Shown here: positions 19,108-28,606 of the stretch, piece after piece
Numbering within the stretch: position 1 is the stretch's first letter
Layout: each line of letters begins with the position of its first letter
NCBI RefSeq assembly: GCF_900105675.1
Contig: NZ_LT629786.1
Location: forward strand, 6,076,001 to 6,140,000
Length of the DNA: 64,000 nucleotides
Direction of reading: 5' to 3'
Origin: Pseudomonas synxantha
GTDB taxonomy: Bacteria; Pseudomonadota; Gammaproteobacteria; Pseudomonadales; Pseudomonadaceae
The notes under the pieces: generated by a model
What the model was told of the DNA's origin: nothing
What the model saw: only the letters and a program-made list of their open reading frames with translations
The model's database searches: none
Translations under genes and position numbers: made by a program

Positions 19108-20315
19108 GCCTGGGCGTTCTTCTGTTCCTGCACCCAGGCCATGTAGCTGTTCATCGGCGGGTTCTTCTGGAAGTAACTTTTCAAACCTTCGAAAAGTCCG
19201 TCCGCCACCGCTTGCTGGTGGCGCGCGGTGACCAGCCGCTGGGCATCCCGCGCATTGGAGATAAACCCGGTTTCCACCAGGATCGAAGGCACGTCCGGTG
19301 ACTTGAGTACCGCAAACCCTGCTTGTTCCACACGCTTCTGATGCAGGCTGGTGACGCTTTGCAGGCTGCCCAATACCGAGCTGCCCAATTGCAGGCTGGA
19401 GGCGATGGTAGCGTTCATCGACATGTCCAGGATCACCCCGGCCAGCATCGGGTCCTTGTCCTTCAGATTGAGCAACGTGGTGGCGCCCAGCAGGTCTGCG
19501 CCGTTTTCGCGCTGAGCCATGAAACGCGCTGTGGCGGAGGTGGCACCGCCCTCAGACAATGCATACACCGAAGCGCCCGATGCGCTAAGCCGTGGGGCGG
19601 CGTCGGCATGCACGGAGATAAACATATCGGCCTTGTGCTGACGGGCGATGTCCACGCGTTTGCGCAGCGGCACAAAGAAGTCGTCGTTGCGCACCAGTTT
19701 GACGTCAAAGCCCTTTTCGCGTTTCAAGCGTTTAGCCAGCAACTGGGCGATCGACAGCACCACATCCTTTTCGCGCTGGCCCTTGGAACCGACGGCACCC
19801 GGGTCTTTGCCGCCATGCCCGGGGTCGACCACCACGATGATGTCGCGTTTGGGATGCCCCTTGCCCACCGGCGTCACTAGCGGCGGCGGTTCAGCGACGA
19901 TTTGACGGGGGGCGCGAGTGGCGTTGGTCAGGTCGAGCACCAGGCGATGGCCTTGGCCATCCTGGGGCGGCAGCACGAAACTGTTGAGCTGCATCGGCGC
20001 AACCAAATCCAACACGATGCGCGTGTCGCTCTTACCAAAATGCCCGGAACGGATCGAGGTAATCCCACTGTTCTTCAGCGCCAGCTGGGAGAAGTCGCCA
20101 CTGAGGCCCGCACCACTTAAGTCGATGATCAAGCGGTCCGGAGCCGTCAGGGAGAAGGTCTTGTATTGCACCGGGCCGCTGAGGTCGAACACCAGGCGCA
20201 GCTTGTCGTCCGAGCGCCACAGGCGTGCATTGCGAATCTGCGTGGCATAGGCGCCCAAAGGCAAGGTGAACAGGGGGCTGACCAGCAGCAAGTTGAGAAG
20301 CTGACGTCTGTGCAT
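19104..20315 (-). CDS. amiA: N-acetylmuramoyl-L-alanine amidase AmiA (Zur-linked)
   Basis: 403 residues. The N terminus MHRRQLLNLLLVSPLFTLPLGAYA is a probable twin-arginine signal. An AMIN cell-wall-targeting domain follows (about 28-125), then the zinc amidase_3 domain (about 165-390) with DPGHGGKDPGA, the glutamate of QREKDV, ISVHADA and the catalytic VETGFISN. It cleaves the peptide stem from peptidoglycan in the periplasm. All zinc ligands are kept, so it is an extra copy made under zinc limitation and not a zinc-free form. ATG at 20313-20315 is chosen for the signal peptide; the frame is open to 20354. Confidence 0.9.
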   Translation of the reverse strand: MHRRQLLNLLLVSPLFTLPLGAYATQIRNARLWRSDDKLRLVFDLSGPVQYKTFSLTAPDRLIIDLSGAGLSGDFSQLALKNSGITSIRSGHFGKSDTRIVLDLVAPMQLNSFVLPPQDGQGHRLVLDLTNATRAPRQIVAEPPPLVTPVGKGHPKRDIIVVVDPGHGGKDPGAVGSKGQREKDVVLSIAQLLAKRLKREKGFDVKLVRNDDFFVPLRKRVDIARQHKADMFISVHADAAPRLSASGASVYALSEGGATSATARFMAQRENGADLLGATTLLNLKDKDPMLAGVILDMSMNATIASSLQLGSSVLGSLQSVTSLHQKRVEQAGFAVLKSPDVPSILVETGFISNARDAQRLVTARHQQAVADGLFEGLKSYFQKNPPMNSYMAWVQEQKNAQA

Positions 20316-20397
20316 GACATATACCGCAGATAAAGGAGCGTCCCTGCTCGACATGACTGAACAAAGGCTGGGGTAGAAATTTCATCGTAGCGGTTAT

Positions 20398-20412
20398 TGT
20401 TATACTATAACA
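20398..20412. promoter_or_regulatory. Zur box between amiA and folE2
   Basis: TGTTATACTATAACA, the same palindrome as at 18646 with the central G changed to C (equivalent to reading that site on the opposite strand). It is 83 bases from the amiA start and 32 bases before folE2. Confidence 0.9.
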
Positions 20413-20443
20413 TGACGAATTATTTCCAACGATGGACCTGCTT

Positions 20444-21334
20444 ATGAATGCGCTGACTCTGCCGGATATCGCCGCGCAGGCTTCACGCCAAGCCTTGCCA
20501 CTCGACTGGGTAGGCATGTGCGGCATCGCCTTGCCCATTTTGATTGACGGTCAGCGCCTGACCGCCACTGCCGATGCAGGCGTCAGCCTGGACGATGGCA
20601 CGGCCCGTGGCATTCATATGTCACGCCTTTACCTGGCCCTGGAAATGCTCGATCAGCAGCCGCTCACACCTGCACTTCTGCGTAATGTACTGCTTCGATT
20701 TCTCACCAGTCATGAAGGTTTATCTAAGAACGCCTACCTGCGTATCCACACCGATCTACTGCTTAAGCGCCCGGCGCTGGTCAGCCCGTTAGCGGGCTGG
20801 AAAAGTTACCCGGTGAGCATCGAAGCACGGTTGGAAAACCAGATGTTCCACGTGGAACTAAAAATTGACGTTACTTATTCCTCAACTTGCCCATGCTCTG
20901 CCGCACTCGCCAGGCAGTTGATTCAACAGCAATTTCTCGAGGATTTCGCCAGCTCACCATTGCAGCACGAAGACGTGTTGGCTTGGCTCGGCAGCGCCAA
21001 CGGCATTGTCGCCACGCCTCATAGCCAGCGCAGCAGTGCGCAGTTACACGTTCACCTGCAAGGTAATGAGCTGGCGATAGTCGACTTGATCAACAGTGCC
21101 GAAACCGCCCTCGGCACCGCTGTGCAAACCGCAGTGAAACGCGCGGACGAACAAGCCTTCGCCCTGGCCAACGGGCAGAACCTGATGTTCTGCGAAGATG
21201 CCGCTCGCCGCCTGAACCTCGCCTTGAAACGCTCGGACGCGGTCAAAGCCTTCCACCTCAAAGTGATCCACGCCGAAAGCCTGCACGCGCATGATGCCGT
21301 GGCTGAAAGCCGCTGGACGAGAGACCTGGCATGA
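20444..21334 (+). CDS. folE2: GTP cyclohydrolase FolE2 (type IB)
   Basis: 296 residues. FolE2 makes 7,8-dihydroneopterin triphosphate for folate with metals other than zinc and is induced when zinc-dependent FolE fails. Family features: GIHMSRLYLAL, SYPVSIEARL, and the STCPCSAALARQ motif holding the conserved cysteines (C149, C151). ATG at 20444 has GGA upstream and matches the family; ATG at 20432 lacks a ribosome-binding site. First gene of a five-gene operon behind the Zur box; its stop overlaps the next ATG. A parS-like palindrome is embedded in codons 134-139. Confidence 0.95.
   Translation: MNALTLPDIAAQASRQALPLDWVGMCGIALPILIDGQRLTATADAGVSLDDGTARGIHMSRLYLALEMLDQQPLTPALLRNVLLRFLTSHEGLSKNAYLRIHTDLLLKRPALVSPLAGWKSYPVSIEARLENQMFHVELKIDVTYSSTCPCSAALARQLIQQQFLEDFASSPLQHEDVLAWLGSANGIVATPHSQRSSAQLHVHLQGNELAIVDLINSAETALGTAVQTAVKRADEQAFALANGQNLMFCEDAARRLNLALKRSDAVKAFHLKVIHAESLHAHDAVAESRWTRDLA
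20844..20859. other. parS: parS-like ParB-binding centromere site
   Basis: TGTTCCACGTGGAACT contains the 14-base perfect palindrome GTTCCACGTGGAAC of Pseudomonas parS; only the final base departs from full symmetry. It lies inside folE2, about 33 kb from parAB, within the distance from the origin at which Pseudomonas parS sites cluster. Confidence 0.8.
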
Positions 21335-21999
21335 TCACCTGTAACGCTCTGCGCTGGGGCGCTCCCGGTCAACCACTGACGCCGGCACTGGATTTGACGC
21401 TGGAGAAAGGCAGCCTCACCGGCATCATCGGCGCCAACGGCACGGGCAAGAGCAGTTTGCTCAAAGTCATTGCTGGCCTGCAAAAACCATTGTCGGGAAA
21501 GGTCAGCATGGATGTTCCACGCCGTGGTGGCCTGTCGTTCCTGCCCCAGCAGCAACACTTGGATCGCCAGTTCCCCATCAGCTTGCAAGAATTGGTCGCC
21601 GCCGGTTTTTGGCGTACCCGGTACACCAGCGAGGAACGCAGCCAACGCCTGCAAGCGGTACTGGACGACTGGTGCCTCAGTGGCCTGGAACATCGGCCGT
21701 TGATGGCGTTGTCCGGAGGTGAACTGCAACGTGCCCTGCTCGCCCGCATGAGCCTGGCCGACGCGCCGATCCTGTTGCTTGACGAACCCCACGCCGCCCT
21801 CGACGAGGACGGCCAGGCCCTGTGCTGGCAACATATCCACGCATGGCATAGTGAGGGCCGCACGCTGATCGTTGTCTGTCATGACCTGGCATCTGTGCGC
21901 TATCACACCCAGCAGGTGGTGCAGATCAAGAACACCGGCTGCGTCTTCGGCCCCAGCAAAGCGCTGATCCGCCCGCAACCACAGATGCAGGTGGCCTGA
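21331..21999 (+). CDS. Zinc/manganese-type ABC importer, ATP-binding subunit
   Basis: 222 residues. Walker A GANGTGKS (34-41), Q-loop LPQQQ, signature LSGGELQRA (127-135), Walker B ILLLDEP (147-153) and H-loop VCHD are intact. The family is ZnuC/MntB-like. ATG overlaps the folE2 stop as ATGA. As part of a Zur-controlled operon it most probably energises zinc uptake; the canonical znuABC-zur locus of Pseudomonas is elsewhere, so this would be a second importer. Confidence 0.88.
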   Translation: MITCNALRWGAPGQPLTPALDLTLEKGSLTGIIGANGTGKSSLLKVIAGLQKPLSGKVSMDVPRRGGLSFLPQQQHLDRQFPISLQELVAAGFWRTRYTSEERSQRLQAVLDDWCLSGLEHRPLMALSGGELQRALLARMSLADAPILLLDEPHAALDEDGQALCWQHIHAWHSEGRTLIVVCHDLASVRYHTQQVVQIKNTGCVFGPSKALIRPQPQMQVA

Positions 22000-22865
22000 T
22001 GCACCTTAGCGCCCACCTGTGGATGCCGTTCCATGAATTCGTGTTTATGCGCCGTGCACTTTTCGGCGGGTTGGTGCTCGCCTGCAGCACCGCGCCGCTG
22101 GGGGTGTTTCTGATCCTGCGGCGTATGAGCCTGATCGGTGACGCGGTGGCACACGGCATCTTGCCCGGAGCCGCCCTGGGCTTCTGGTTCGCAGGCTTGA
22201 GCCTGCCCGCGCTGACCATTGGCGGCCTCGGCGCCGGCCTGAGCATGGCCGGCCTGGCCGCGTGGATCACCCGTCGCACCGGCCTGCGCGAAGACGCCAG
22301 CCTCGCCGCCATCTATCCCATTTCCCTCGCTGCCGGCGTACTGATCCTGGGCCTTGCCGGCAAACGCCTGGACCTGCTGCACTTGCTGTTCGGTTCAGCC
22401 CTGGCGGTGGATCAAACCACCCTCACCGGCATGCTCTGGGTCTCAGGTTTCAGCCTGATCGCCATGGCGCTGATCTACAAACCGCTGCTGCTCGACACCC
22501 TTGACCCGCTGTTTCTGCAGACTGTCAGCCGTCTCGGCCCGCTTGCCCATGGCGTGTTCCTGACCCTGGTGGTGCTGAACCTGGTGATCGGTTTTCAGGC
22601 CATCGGCGCCTTGATGGTGGTGGGCTTGATGATGCTGCCGGCCATCGCTTCACGCTTCTGGAGCCGACGCCTGCCGGTACTGATGGCGGTATCGGCAGTG
22701 CTGGGATGCCTATCGGTATGGCTAGGGTTGTTGCTGTCGTTCTACTACTCACTGCCCAGCGGCCCGGCCATTGTGCTGGTGGCGGGCGCCGGGTATCTGC
22801 TGTCCGTGGTGTTCGGTCCGGTGCACGGCTTGTTGCGCCGCCCGCCTTTGCTTTCATCCCAATGA
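21999..22865 (+). CDS. Zinc/manganese-type ABC importer, permease subunit
   Basis: 288 residues with about eight membrane segments, ABC-3 (ZnuB) family. Features include FEFVFMRRALFGG-like entry helix (FHEFVFMRRALFGGLVLAC), LRRMSLIGDAVAHGILPGAALGF, which is the family's coupling region, and the C-terminal AIGALMVVGLMMLPAIASRFW. The ATG overlaps the ATPase stop (TGATG), and the substrate-binding gene starts 11 bases after it. Confidence 0.9.
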   Translation: MHLSAHLWMPFHEFVFMRRALFGGLVLACSTAPLGVFLILRRMSLIGDAVAHGILPGAALGFWFAGLSLPALTIGGLGAGLSMAGLAAWITRRTGLREDASLAAIYPISLAAGVLILGLAGKRLDLLHLLFGSALAVDQTTLTGMLWVSGFSLIAMALIYKPLLLDTLDPLFLQTVSRLGPLAHGVFLTLVVLNLVIGFQAIGALMVVGLMMLPAIASRFWSRRLPVLMAVSAVLGCLSVWLGLLLSFYYSLPSGPAIVLVAGAGYLLSVVFGPVHGLLRRPPLLSSQ

Positions 22866-22876
22866 GGTGTTTCCCG

Positions 22877-23755
22877 ATGCGCGCCCTACTCGTGCTGTTC
22901 AGTCTGCTACTGCCGCTTTCGATGGCTCACGCTGCGGACAAACTCCAGGTGGTCACCAGCTTCAGTATTCTCGATGACATCACCCACCAGATCGGAGGCG
23001 ACCATATCCAGATCAGCAACATGGTCGGCCCGGACGCTGACGCCCATACCTATGAACCCACCCCGGATGATGCCAAGGCACTGCTCAAGGCCCGGGTCAT
23101 CATCAAGAACGGCCTTGGTTTCGAGCCATGGCTGGATCGCCTGGTGACCAGCACCGAAACCAAGGCCACTGTGGTCACCGCTAGCAAAGGCGTGATTTCC
23201 CACACCATGGACGAAGATGGCGAAACCATTCCCGACCCACACGCCTGGCACAACCTGGCCAACGCTGAAATCTATGTGAGCAACATCACCAAGGCGCTGG
23301 CAGCCGCCGACCCGGACAACGCCAACGCCTACCTGAGTAATAGCCAGGCCTACCTGAAACAGATCCATAGCCTGCTGGCCGACGCCAAGGCCAAGTTCGG
23401 CGCCCTGCCGCCGGGCAACCGTCGCATCGTCACCTCCCATGACGCCTTCGGTTACCTGGGCCAGGCCTACGGTATCCAGTTCCTCGCGCCCCAAGGCTTG
23501 TCCACCGAGCGTGACCCTTCGGCCGCCGAAGTCGCCGCGCTGATCACCCAGATTCGCAAGGACAAGGTCAAAGCCGTATTCATGGAAAACATCAAGGATG
23601 CGCGCCTGCTCAAACAGATCGCTGATGAAAGCGGCGCACAGATCGGCGGCACGCTGTACTCCGACGCTCTCGCCGCAGAAGGCCCGGCCAGCACCTTTAC
23701 CGGCCTATTCGAATACAACCTCAATACCCTCTACGCAGCCTTGAGCAAGCCATGA
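22877..23755 (+). CDS. Zinc/manganese-type ABC importer, periplasmic binding protein
   Basis: 292 residues with a signal peptide (cut near MAHAA-DK). Cluster A-I (ZnuA/TroA) fold: metal ligands H57 in DADAHTYEPT, H122 in DPHAWHN and H188 in TSHDAFGYL. The loop before H122 (109-120) is acidic with only one histidine, not the long histidine-rich loop of ZnuA, so it resembles AztC/TroA-type receptors. GAGGTG lies 8 bases before the ATG. The stop overlaps the next gene by 4 bases. Confidence 0.9.
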   Translation: MRALLVLFSLLLPLSMAHAADKLQVVTSFSILDDITHQIGGDHIQISNMVGPDADAHTYEPTPDDAKALLKARVIIKNGLGFEPWLDRLVTSTETKATVVTASKGVISHTMDEDGETIPDPHAWHNLANAEIYVSNITKALAAADPDNANAYLSNSQAYLKQIHSLLADAKAKFGALPPGNRRIVTSHDAFGYLGQAYGIQFLAPQGLSTERDPSAAEVAALITQIRKDKVKAVFMENIKDARLLKQIADESGAQIGGTLYSDALAAEGPASTFTGLFEYNLNTLYAALSKP

Positions 23756-24312
23756 TCCGCAAGAACCCTTCCGGCGACCTGCCGGTGATTGCTGAATCGG
23801 CCTACGTGGACAAAACCGCGATCATCTGCGGCAAAGTCATTATCGGCGAGAACGTGTTCGTCGGCCCCTATGCCGTGATCCGCGCAGACGAAGTCGACGC
23901 CAGCGGCGCCATGGACCCGATTACCATCGGCGCCAACTCCAACATCCAGGACGGCGTGGTCATCCATTCCAAGTCCGGCGCAGCGGTGACCATCGGCGAG
24001 TTCACCTCCATCGCCCACCGCTCCATCGTCCATGGACCCTGTACAGTCGGCGATCGCGTGTTTATCGGTTTCAACAGCGTGCTGTTCAACTGCGGCGTGG
24101 GCGATGGTTGCGTGGTGCGCCACAACTCAGTGGTCGACGGCCGCGACCTGCCCGCCGCCTTCTACGTGCCCTCCACCACTCGCATCGGGCCCAACACCGA
24201 CTTGTCGCAATTCCCGCCGGTGAGTGTCAGTGCCTCGGAGTTTTCCGAAGACGTGGCGCGCACCAACGTCGACCTCGTGCGCGGCTACAAAGCCTTGCAA
24301 AACGAGTTCTGA
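23752..24312 (+). CDS. Gamma-class carbonic anhydrase-like protein
   Basis: 186 residues with left-handed beta-helix hexapeptide repeats (AIICGKVIIGENVFVGPYAVIRAD and later). The metal-ligand histidines of gamma carbonic anhydrases are present as H72, H89 and H94 (IHS and IAHRSIVHG). Predicted to hydrate CO2 using zinc, iron or cobalt; gamma enzymes can use metals other than zinc, which fits replacement of zinc-dependent anhydrases in starvation. Last gene of the folE2 operon, joined by an ATGA overlap. Confidence 0.85.
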   Translation: MIRKNPSGDLPVIAESAYVDKTAIICGKVIIGENVFVGPYAVIRADEVDASGAMDPITIGANSNIQDGVVIHSKSGAAVTIGEFTSIAHRSIVHGPCTVGDRVFIGFNSVLFNCGVGDGCVVRHNSVVDGRDLPAAFYVPSTTRIGPNTDLSQFPPVSVSASEFSEDVARTNVDLVRGYKALQNEF

Positions 24313-24380
24313 GCCAGCACGCGCTGGTTTCCGGGCACCTGGCCTGTCACAACGGCCAGGGCCGTCTCGCAGGTTCTGCG

Positions 24381-24902
24381 TTAAGCGCGTGGCTTGACCG
24401 TACCGCAATCTTTGCCTAGCCATTGGGCGTGGCTGTCCAAGCTGCCCTTCTGCTGGATGCCGGTGGCATTGAACGTACCGTTGACAGTGGTGGTGAATTC
24501 CTTCTGGCTCTGGAATGTCGCCACGCCTGTGCCTTGGGCTTTCGGGCAGCTGAAACGGAATTTCCACTGGTTGCCGCTCTTGTCGGTCACTTCCTGTTTG
24601 CACCCCGATTGAGGGTCGGTCAGCGGGATGGAGTCGGAGGCGACCTGGGCAGGGGTCAGGCACACCTGCACGCCCTTACCGGCCATGTTGATGCCTTGCT
24701 TTTCGAGCATAGCGCGCTGTTCAGGGGTCATCTGTTGCTTGAGCTGACCGAGGATCAGCGACAGGTCCGGCAGGTCCTGGTTATCGACCTTCATATTGCT
24801 GGTGGTCAATTCCCACAAGCCCGGCGCCAACATCTGCGCCTGCGCCGCCACCGGCAGCGACAACCCAACAACCATGGCCAAACCTAGCAGACGAGCATTC
24901 AT
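24381..24902 (-). CDS. DUF3617 secreted protein
   Basis: 173 residues with a signal peptide (MNARLLGLAMVVGLSLPVAAQA). DUF3617 pattern: PGLWELTTSNM at the mature start, CLTPAQ, SGCKQEV and C-terminal TVNGTFNATG. Four cysteines may pair in the periplasm. Function unknown. Convergent with the carbonic-anhydrase gene and divergent from clsA. Confidence 0.85.
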   Translation of the reverse strand: MNARLLGLAMVVGLSLPVAAQAQMLAPGLWELTTSNMKVDNQDLPDLSLILGQLKQQMTPEQRAMLEKQGINMAGKGVQVCLTPAQVASDSIPLTDPQSGCKQEVTDKSGNQWKFRFSCPKAQGTGVATFQSQKEFTTTVNGTFNATGIQQKGSLDSHAQWLGKDCGTVKPRA

Positions 24903-25032
24903 CGGGTAACTCCTGGGTAATTGTCGGCGTTAGACGCCGCAAAGCGGCCAGTGTTGCACGGCAAATAAAATAGCGACATTCGCCGTCGTTCATGGTCTGT
25001 TACGCACTGGACTGCCTGGAGTTACGTCGTTC

Positions 25033-26472
25033 ATGGATTTCTTTGGCCCGCACCTGCTCGCCTACTTCATTGCCACGCTGCACGTTCTCGGGAGCCTCGC
25101 CGCAGTTCACGCGGTACTGACTGTCCGCACCGCCCAAGGCTCGATCGCCTGGGCCTTGTCGCTGATGTTCATGCCTTACCTGACGCTGATCCCCTACCTG
25201 ATTTTCGGCCGCAGCACCTTCGACGCCTACATCCAGGCCCGGCGCCAGGCCAACCAGGAAATGCACACGGCGATTACCGAGCTGAACTGGCGCCCATGGG
25301 TAGAGGAAGCCCTCGCGGCACGCAACTCCAGCGCCTATGGCTCCCTGCGCGCCATGCCCAAGCTGGGGCGCATGCCGTGCCTGGCCAATAACGAAGTGCG
25401 CTTGCTGATCAATGGTGATGCCACGTTCGGCGCGATCTTCGAGGCCATTCGCAACGCCAACACCGCCGTGCTGTTCCAATTCTTCATCATTCATGACGAT
25501 GAACTGGGCCGCCAGTTGCAGGCCCTGTTGAAGGAAAAGTCCGCCCAAGGCGTGGCGATCTACGTGCTGTACGACCGTATCGGCAGCCATGCGCTGCCCC
25601 ATCGCTACGTGCAATCGCTGCGCGACGCCGGGGTACAGGTCAAGGCGTTCGCCACCCGCAGCGGCTGGCTCAATCGCTTCCAGGTCAACTTTCGTAACCA
25701 TCGTAAGATCGTGGTGGTGGACGGTCTTACCGGGTTTGTCGGCGGGCATAACGTCGGCGATGAATACCTGGGCAAGAAACCACCGCTGGCGCCATGGCGC
25801 GACACCCATGTGCAGGTCACCGGCCCGGTGGTGGCGTGCCTGCAGGAATCGTTTGCCGAGGACTGGTTCTGGGCTGCACGGGAACTGCCGCCGCTGATTC
25901 TGCCGGACGCCTATCCTGAAGACGGCGTGCTCTGCCAACTGCTCGCCAGTGGCCCGGCCGACCCCTATGAAACCTGCTCGCTGTTTTTCGTCGAGGCCAT
26001 CCATGCGGCGACCGAACGGGTCTGGATCACCAGCCCCTACTTCGTTCCCGACGAAGCCGTGTTTGCCGCCCTGCGCCTGGCGGTGCTGCGTGGGGTGGAC
26101 GTGCGCCTGCTGCTGCCATCGCGGCCCGACCACCGCATCGTGTACGCCGCATCCAGCCTGTACGCCATCGAAGCGGTGCGCGCAGGCGTGCGGGTCTTCC
26201 GCTACACGCCAGGGTTTCTGCATCAGAAGGTGGTGTTGGTGGACAGGGAAATCAGCGCCATTGGCAGCGCCAATTTGGACAACCGTTCGTTCCGGCTGAA
26301 TTTCGAAGTGATGTTGCTGACGGTGGATGAAGCCTTCGCCAGCCAGGTTGAACACATGCTGCTGGACGATTTCGCCCTGTCCCATGAGGTCAGCCAGGAG
26401 GAAAGCCGTGAGACTCGCCGCCTGCAACAATTGGGGATGCGGGTGGCACGCTTGATCTCACCGATCCTCTAA
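25033..26472 (+). CDS. clsA: Cardiolipin synthase A
   Basis: 479 residues, normal length. Two N-terminal membrane segments (about 5-58) precede two phospholipase D modules with H-x-K-x4-D motifs: HRKIVVVD beginning at H223 and HQKVVLVD beginning at H397, each followed by GGHN or GSANLD. It condenses two phosphatidylglycerol molecules to cardiolipin and glycerol in the inner membrane. Single transcription unit ended by a short REP hairpin. Confidence 0.95.
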   Translation: MDFFGPHLLAYFIATLHVLGSLAAVHAVLTVRTAQGSIAWALSLMFMPYLTLIPYLIFGRSTFDAYIQARRQANQEMHTAITELNWRPWVEEALAARNSSAYGSLRAMPKLGRMPCLANNEVRLLINGDATFGAIFEAIRNANTAVLFQFFIIHDDELGRQLQALLKEKSAQGVAIYVLYDRIGSHALPHRYVQSLRDAGVQVKAFATRSGWLNRFQVNFRNHRKIVVVDGLTGFVGGHNVGDEYLGKKPPLAPWRDTHVQVTGPVVACLQESFAEDWFWAARELPPLILPDAYPEDGVLCQLLASGPADPYETCSLFFVEAIHAATERVWITSPYFVPDEAVFAALRLAVLRGVDVRLLLPSRPDHRIVYAASSLYAIEAVRAGVRVFRYTPGFLHQKVVLVDREISAIGSANLDNRSFRLNFEVMLLTVDEAFASQVEHMLLDDFALSHEVSQEESRETRRLQQLGMRVARLISPIL

Positions 26473-26486
26473 CAAACAACACAGGG

Positions 26487-26521
26487 AAAATGTGGGAGGG
26501 GGATTGCCCCCTCCCACATTT
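26487..26521. repeat. Short REP hairpin between convergent clsA and cfa
   Basis: AAATGTGGGAGGGGG-ATT-GCCCCCTCCCACATTT: two GTGGGAGGGGG halves almost back to back, without the usual spacer. It could end transcription from both sides. Confidence 0.88.
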
Positions 26522-26547
26522 GGATCTCCAGTGTTCTGGAAAACGGG

Positions 26548-27732
26548 TTAGCGATAGAGATCTTCCCGCGTCCAGGGCAGTTCATGGCTGCCATCGGCGT
26601 GAGGTTTCACCGCCAGGATCTGGTGCAGGTTGATCCAGCCCCGGGCAAACGCATAAGCGCAACCGGCCAGGTACAGACGCCAGATGCGCAACGCCTGCTC
26701 CGGCACCATCTTCGCCGCCGCTTCCAGGTTGTCTTCCAGGCGCTCGCTCCAATGATCCAGAGTGCGTGCGTAGTGCAAACGCAGGCTTTCGACATCAACC
26801 ACTTCCAGCCCGACTTCACTGATCTCAGCGGTCATCATCGCCAGGTGCGGCAGCTCACCATTGGGAAATACGTAGCGTTCGATAAAGTCCCCGGCACCGC
26901 GGCCTACTGGGCGGCCATCGGTGTGCTTGGCGGTAATGCCATGGTTCATCACCAGGCCACCTTCGCGTACGGCGCCAAACAGGGTTCGGCAATATTGCGC
27001 TAGGTTGGCGTGGCCGACGTGTTCGAACATACCCACGCTCACCACTTTGTCGAAACGACCGTCCTGGGGCAGGTCGCGATAATCAAGTAGTTGCAGGTCG
27101 ACCTGGTCTTCCAGGCCTTCGGCTTTTACGCGCTCCTTGGCCAGCGCCAGCTGTTCCTTGCTCAGGGTGATGCCAAACACCTTGACCCCGAACTCCCGCG
27201 CCGCATAGCGCGCCAGTCCGCCCCAGCCGCAGCCCACATCGAGCAGGTACTCACCCGGCTGCAGTCGTAGCTTACGGCACAGGTGGCGAAATTTATCCTG
27301 TTGGGCCTGGTCGATGGATTCGCTGCCGGTTTCGAAATAACCGCAGGAATACGCCATATCCTGGTCCAGCCAGAGCTGGTAGAACTCGTTGGACAAGTCG
27401 TAGTGATAGGAAATGGCTGCCGCGTCGGTGGCCTTGTCATGGATAGAGCGCACCGGACGGCTGCCCTCGTCGTCATCGACCAAGGCGTGACTCAATTCAT
27501 CACAGACCCGGATCACTTCGGAGATGGAGCCTTCCAGCTCCAATTTGCCTTCGACGAAAGCTTCGCCCAGAGAGTCGAGCGTTGGATGGCTCAGCTTGGA
27601 CACGACCGTGGGATCCTTGACCACGATGGTCACACTGGGCTCGGGGCCCAAGTTGAATTCATGGCCGTCCCAGAGTCGAAGACGCAGCGGTAGCTGAAGA
27701 TTCTGTAAGGCCGGTGGAAGTTGCGCGAGCAT
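26548..27732 (-). CDS. cfa: Cyclopropane-fatty-acyl-phospholipid synthase
   Basis: 394 residues. The S-adenosylmethionine motif LLDVGCGWGG (163-172), the active-site region MAYSCGYF (126-133), and FDKVVSVGMFEHVGHANL are those of Cfa/CmaA enzymes, which methylenate cis double bonds of membrane phospholipid acyl chains. The N-terminal 90 residues form the lipid-binding domain. It follows bufC after 85 bases; whether it has its own promoter is not visible. Confidence 0.94.
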   Translation of the reverse strand: MLAQLPPALQNLQLPLRLRLWDGHEFNLGPEPSVTIVVKDPTVVSKLSHPTLDSLGEAFVEGKLELEGSISEVIRVCDELSHALVDDDEGSRPVRSIHDKATDAAAISYHYDLSNEFYQLWLDQDMAYSCGYFETGSESIDQAQQDKFRHLCRKLRLQPGEYLLDVGCGWGGLARYAAREFGVKVFGITLSKEQLALAKERVKAEGLEDQVDLQLLDYRDLPQDGRFDKVVSVGMFEHVGHANLAQYCRTLFGAVREGGLVMNHGITAKHTDGRPVGRGAGDFIERYVFPNGELPHLAMMTAEISEVGLEVVDVESLRLHYARTLDHWSERLEDNLEAAAKMVPEQALRIWRLYLAGCAYAFARGWINLHQILAVKPHADGSHELPWTREDLYR

Positions 27733-27817
27733 GAGTAGTCCCCCCTTGTTTCAGACGTCTGCTGTGAGGGTAGACCATCCTAAACAAAGTAGGAAGCTAT
27801 CGATCGATAGCACCTTT

Positions 27818-28606
27818 CTATGGCACTCGCCGTTCGAGCAAACCATCCTGGATCCACTGCTTCAGCCATGTGGCCGCTTGCAGTGGCGCACCCTCTTCAT
27901 AAGTGACTGCCAACTGCGCACACAGTTCTGAAAAACTCCAACCGGTGGTCACCATCCCCGCCAGAGCACCGGCTTCTCCGGGCTCCAGGCTGCGGTAGTG
28001 GCACACATTCTCATGGCGCCACACCAGGCAGAGTTGCGCCAGATTCAGAGCTTGGCTGCCGGGGAAATCCAATTGCTCCTTGCTGGCGCGCCAGATCGCC
28101 ACCGTATTGAAACGGCAAAGCAACTGCTGCACTGAGGGCGCGAGGGTGACCTGTAACGCCGGCCAGTCTTCAGGCGCCAGTTGCGCCATGTCATTCAAGG
28201 TCAGCGGCGCACCCTGGGGCGCATCAAACGCCAGGGTGAACGCCCACTCCAAGCGCGCCATTTCAGCCAGCGGCGCACTTTGTTCTGCGACCAGGCGCTC
28301 AAGGATAAACACTGCAAAGCGTTCACCCAGCCAGCGCAGGCTATAGTGGGCCGAGGGATATCGACGGATATAGGCTTGGGTCAGCAAGGCAAACTCATCA
28401 TCTCCCAGCCAATACCAGATGGCGCCGAAGTCATGGCGCAGCACTTCCTGCAATCGCGACAGGTAGGCGTTGTGATAAATGGCCAGCCCCGTGTCTACAT
28501 CCAGCGTCGGCCCACCCAGCAAGGTGGCGGCAAAGCCACTGTTGGCGACGGACGTTTCGGATAACAGATGCTGCTCAAAAGCCAACTGCCAGTCGATCAG
28601 GCGCAT
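27818..28606 (-). CDS. bufC: BufC/HvfC family partner protein (DUF2063)
   Basis: 262 residues. The DUF2063 N terminus (FEQHLLSETSVANSGFA, GLAIYHNAYLSRLQEVLRHDF) and the second domain (EWAFTLAFDAP) match the putative DNA-binding-named family that accompanies MNIO enzymes and helps them bind the precursor peptide. Overlaps the end of bufB by 10 bases. Confidence 0.85.
   Translation of the reverse strand: MRLIDWQLAFEQHLLSETSVANSGFAATLLGGPTLDVDTGLAIYHNAYLSRLQEVLRHDFGAIWYWLGDDEFALLTQAYIRRYPSAHYSLRWLGERFAVFILERLVAEQSAPLAEMARLEWAFTLAFDAPQGAPLTLNDMAQLAPEDWPALQVTLAPSVQQLLCRFNTVAIWRASKEQLDFPGSQALNLAQLCLVWRHENVCHYRSLEPGEAGALAGMVTTGWSFSELCAQLAVTYEEGAPLQAATWLKQWIQDGLLERRVP

Noticed and set aside
24313-24380. 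Possible terminator after the carbonic-anhydrase gene
   Set aside because: There is an inverted CCTGGCC/GGCCAGG, but no T run follows and the stem is short.
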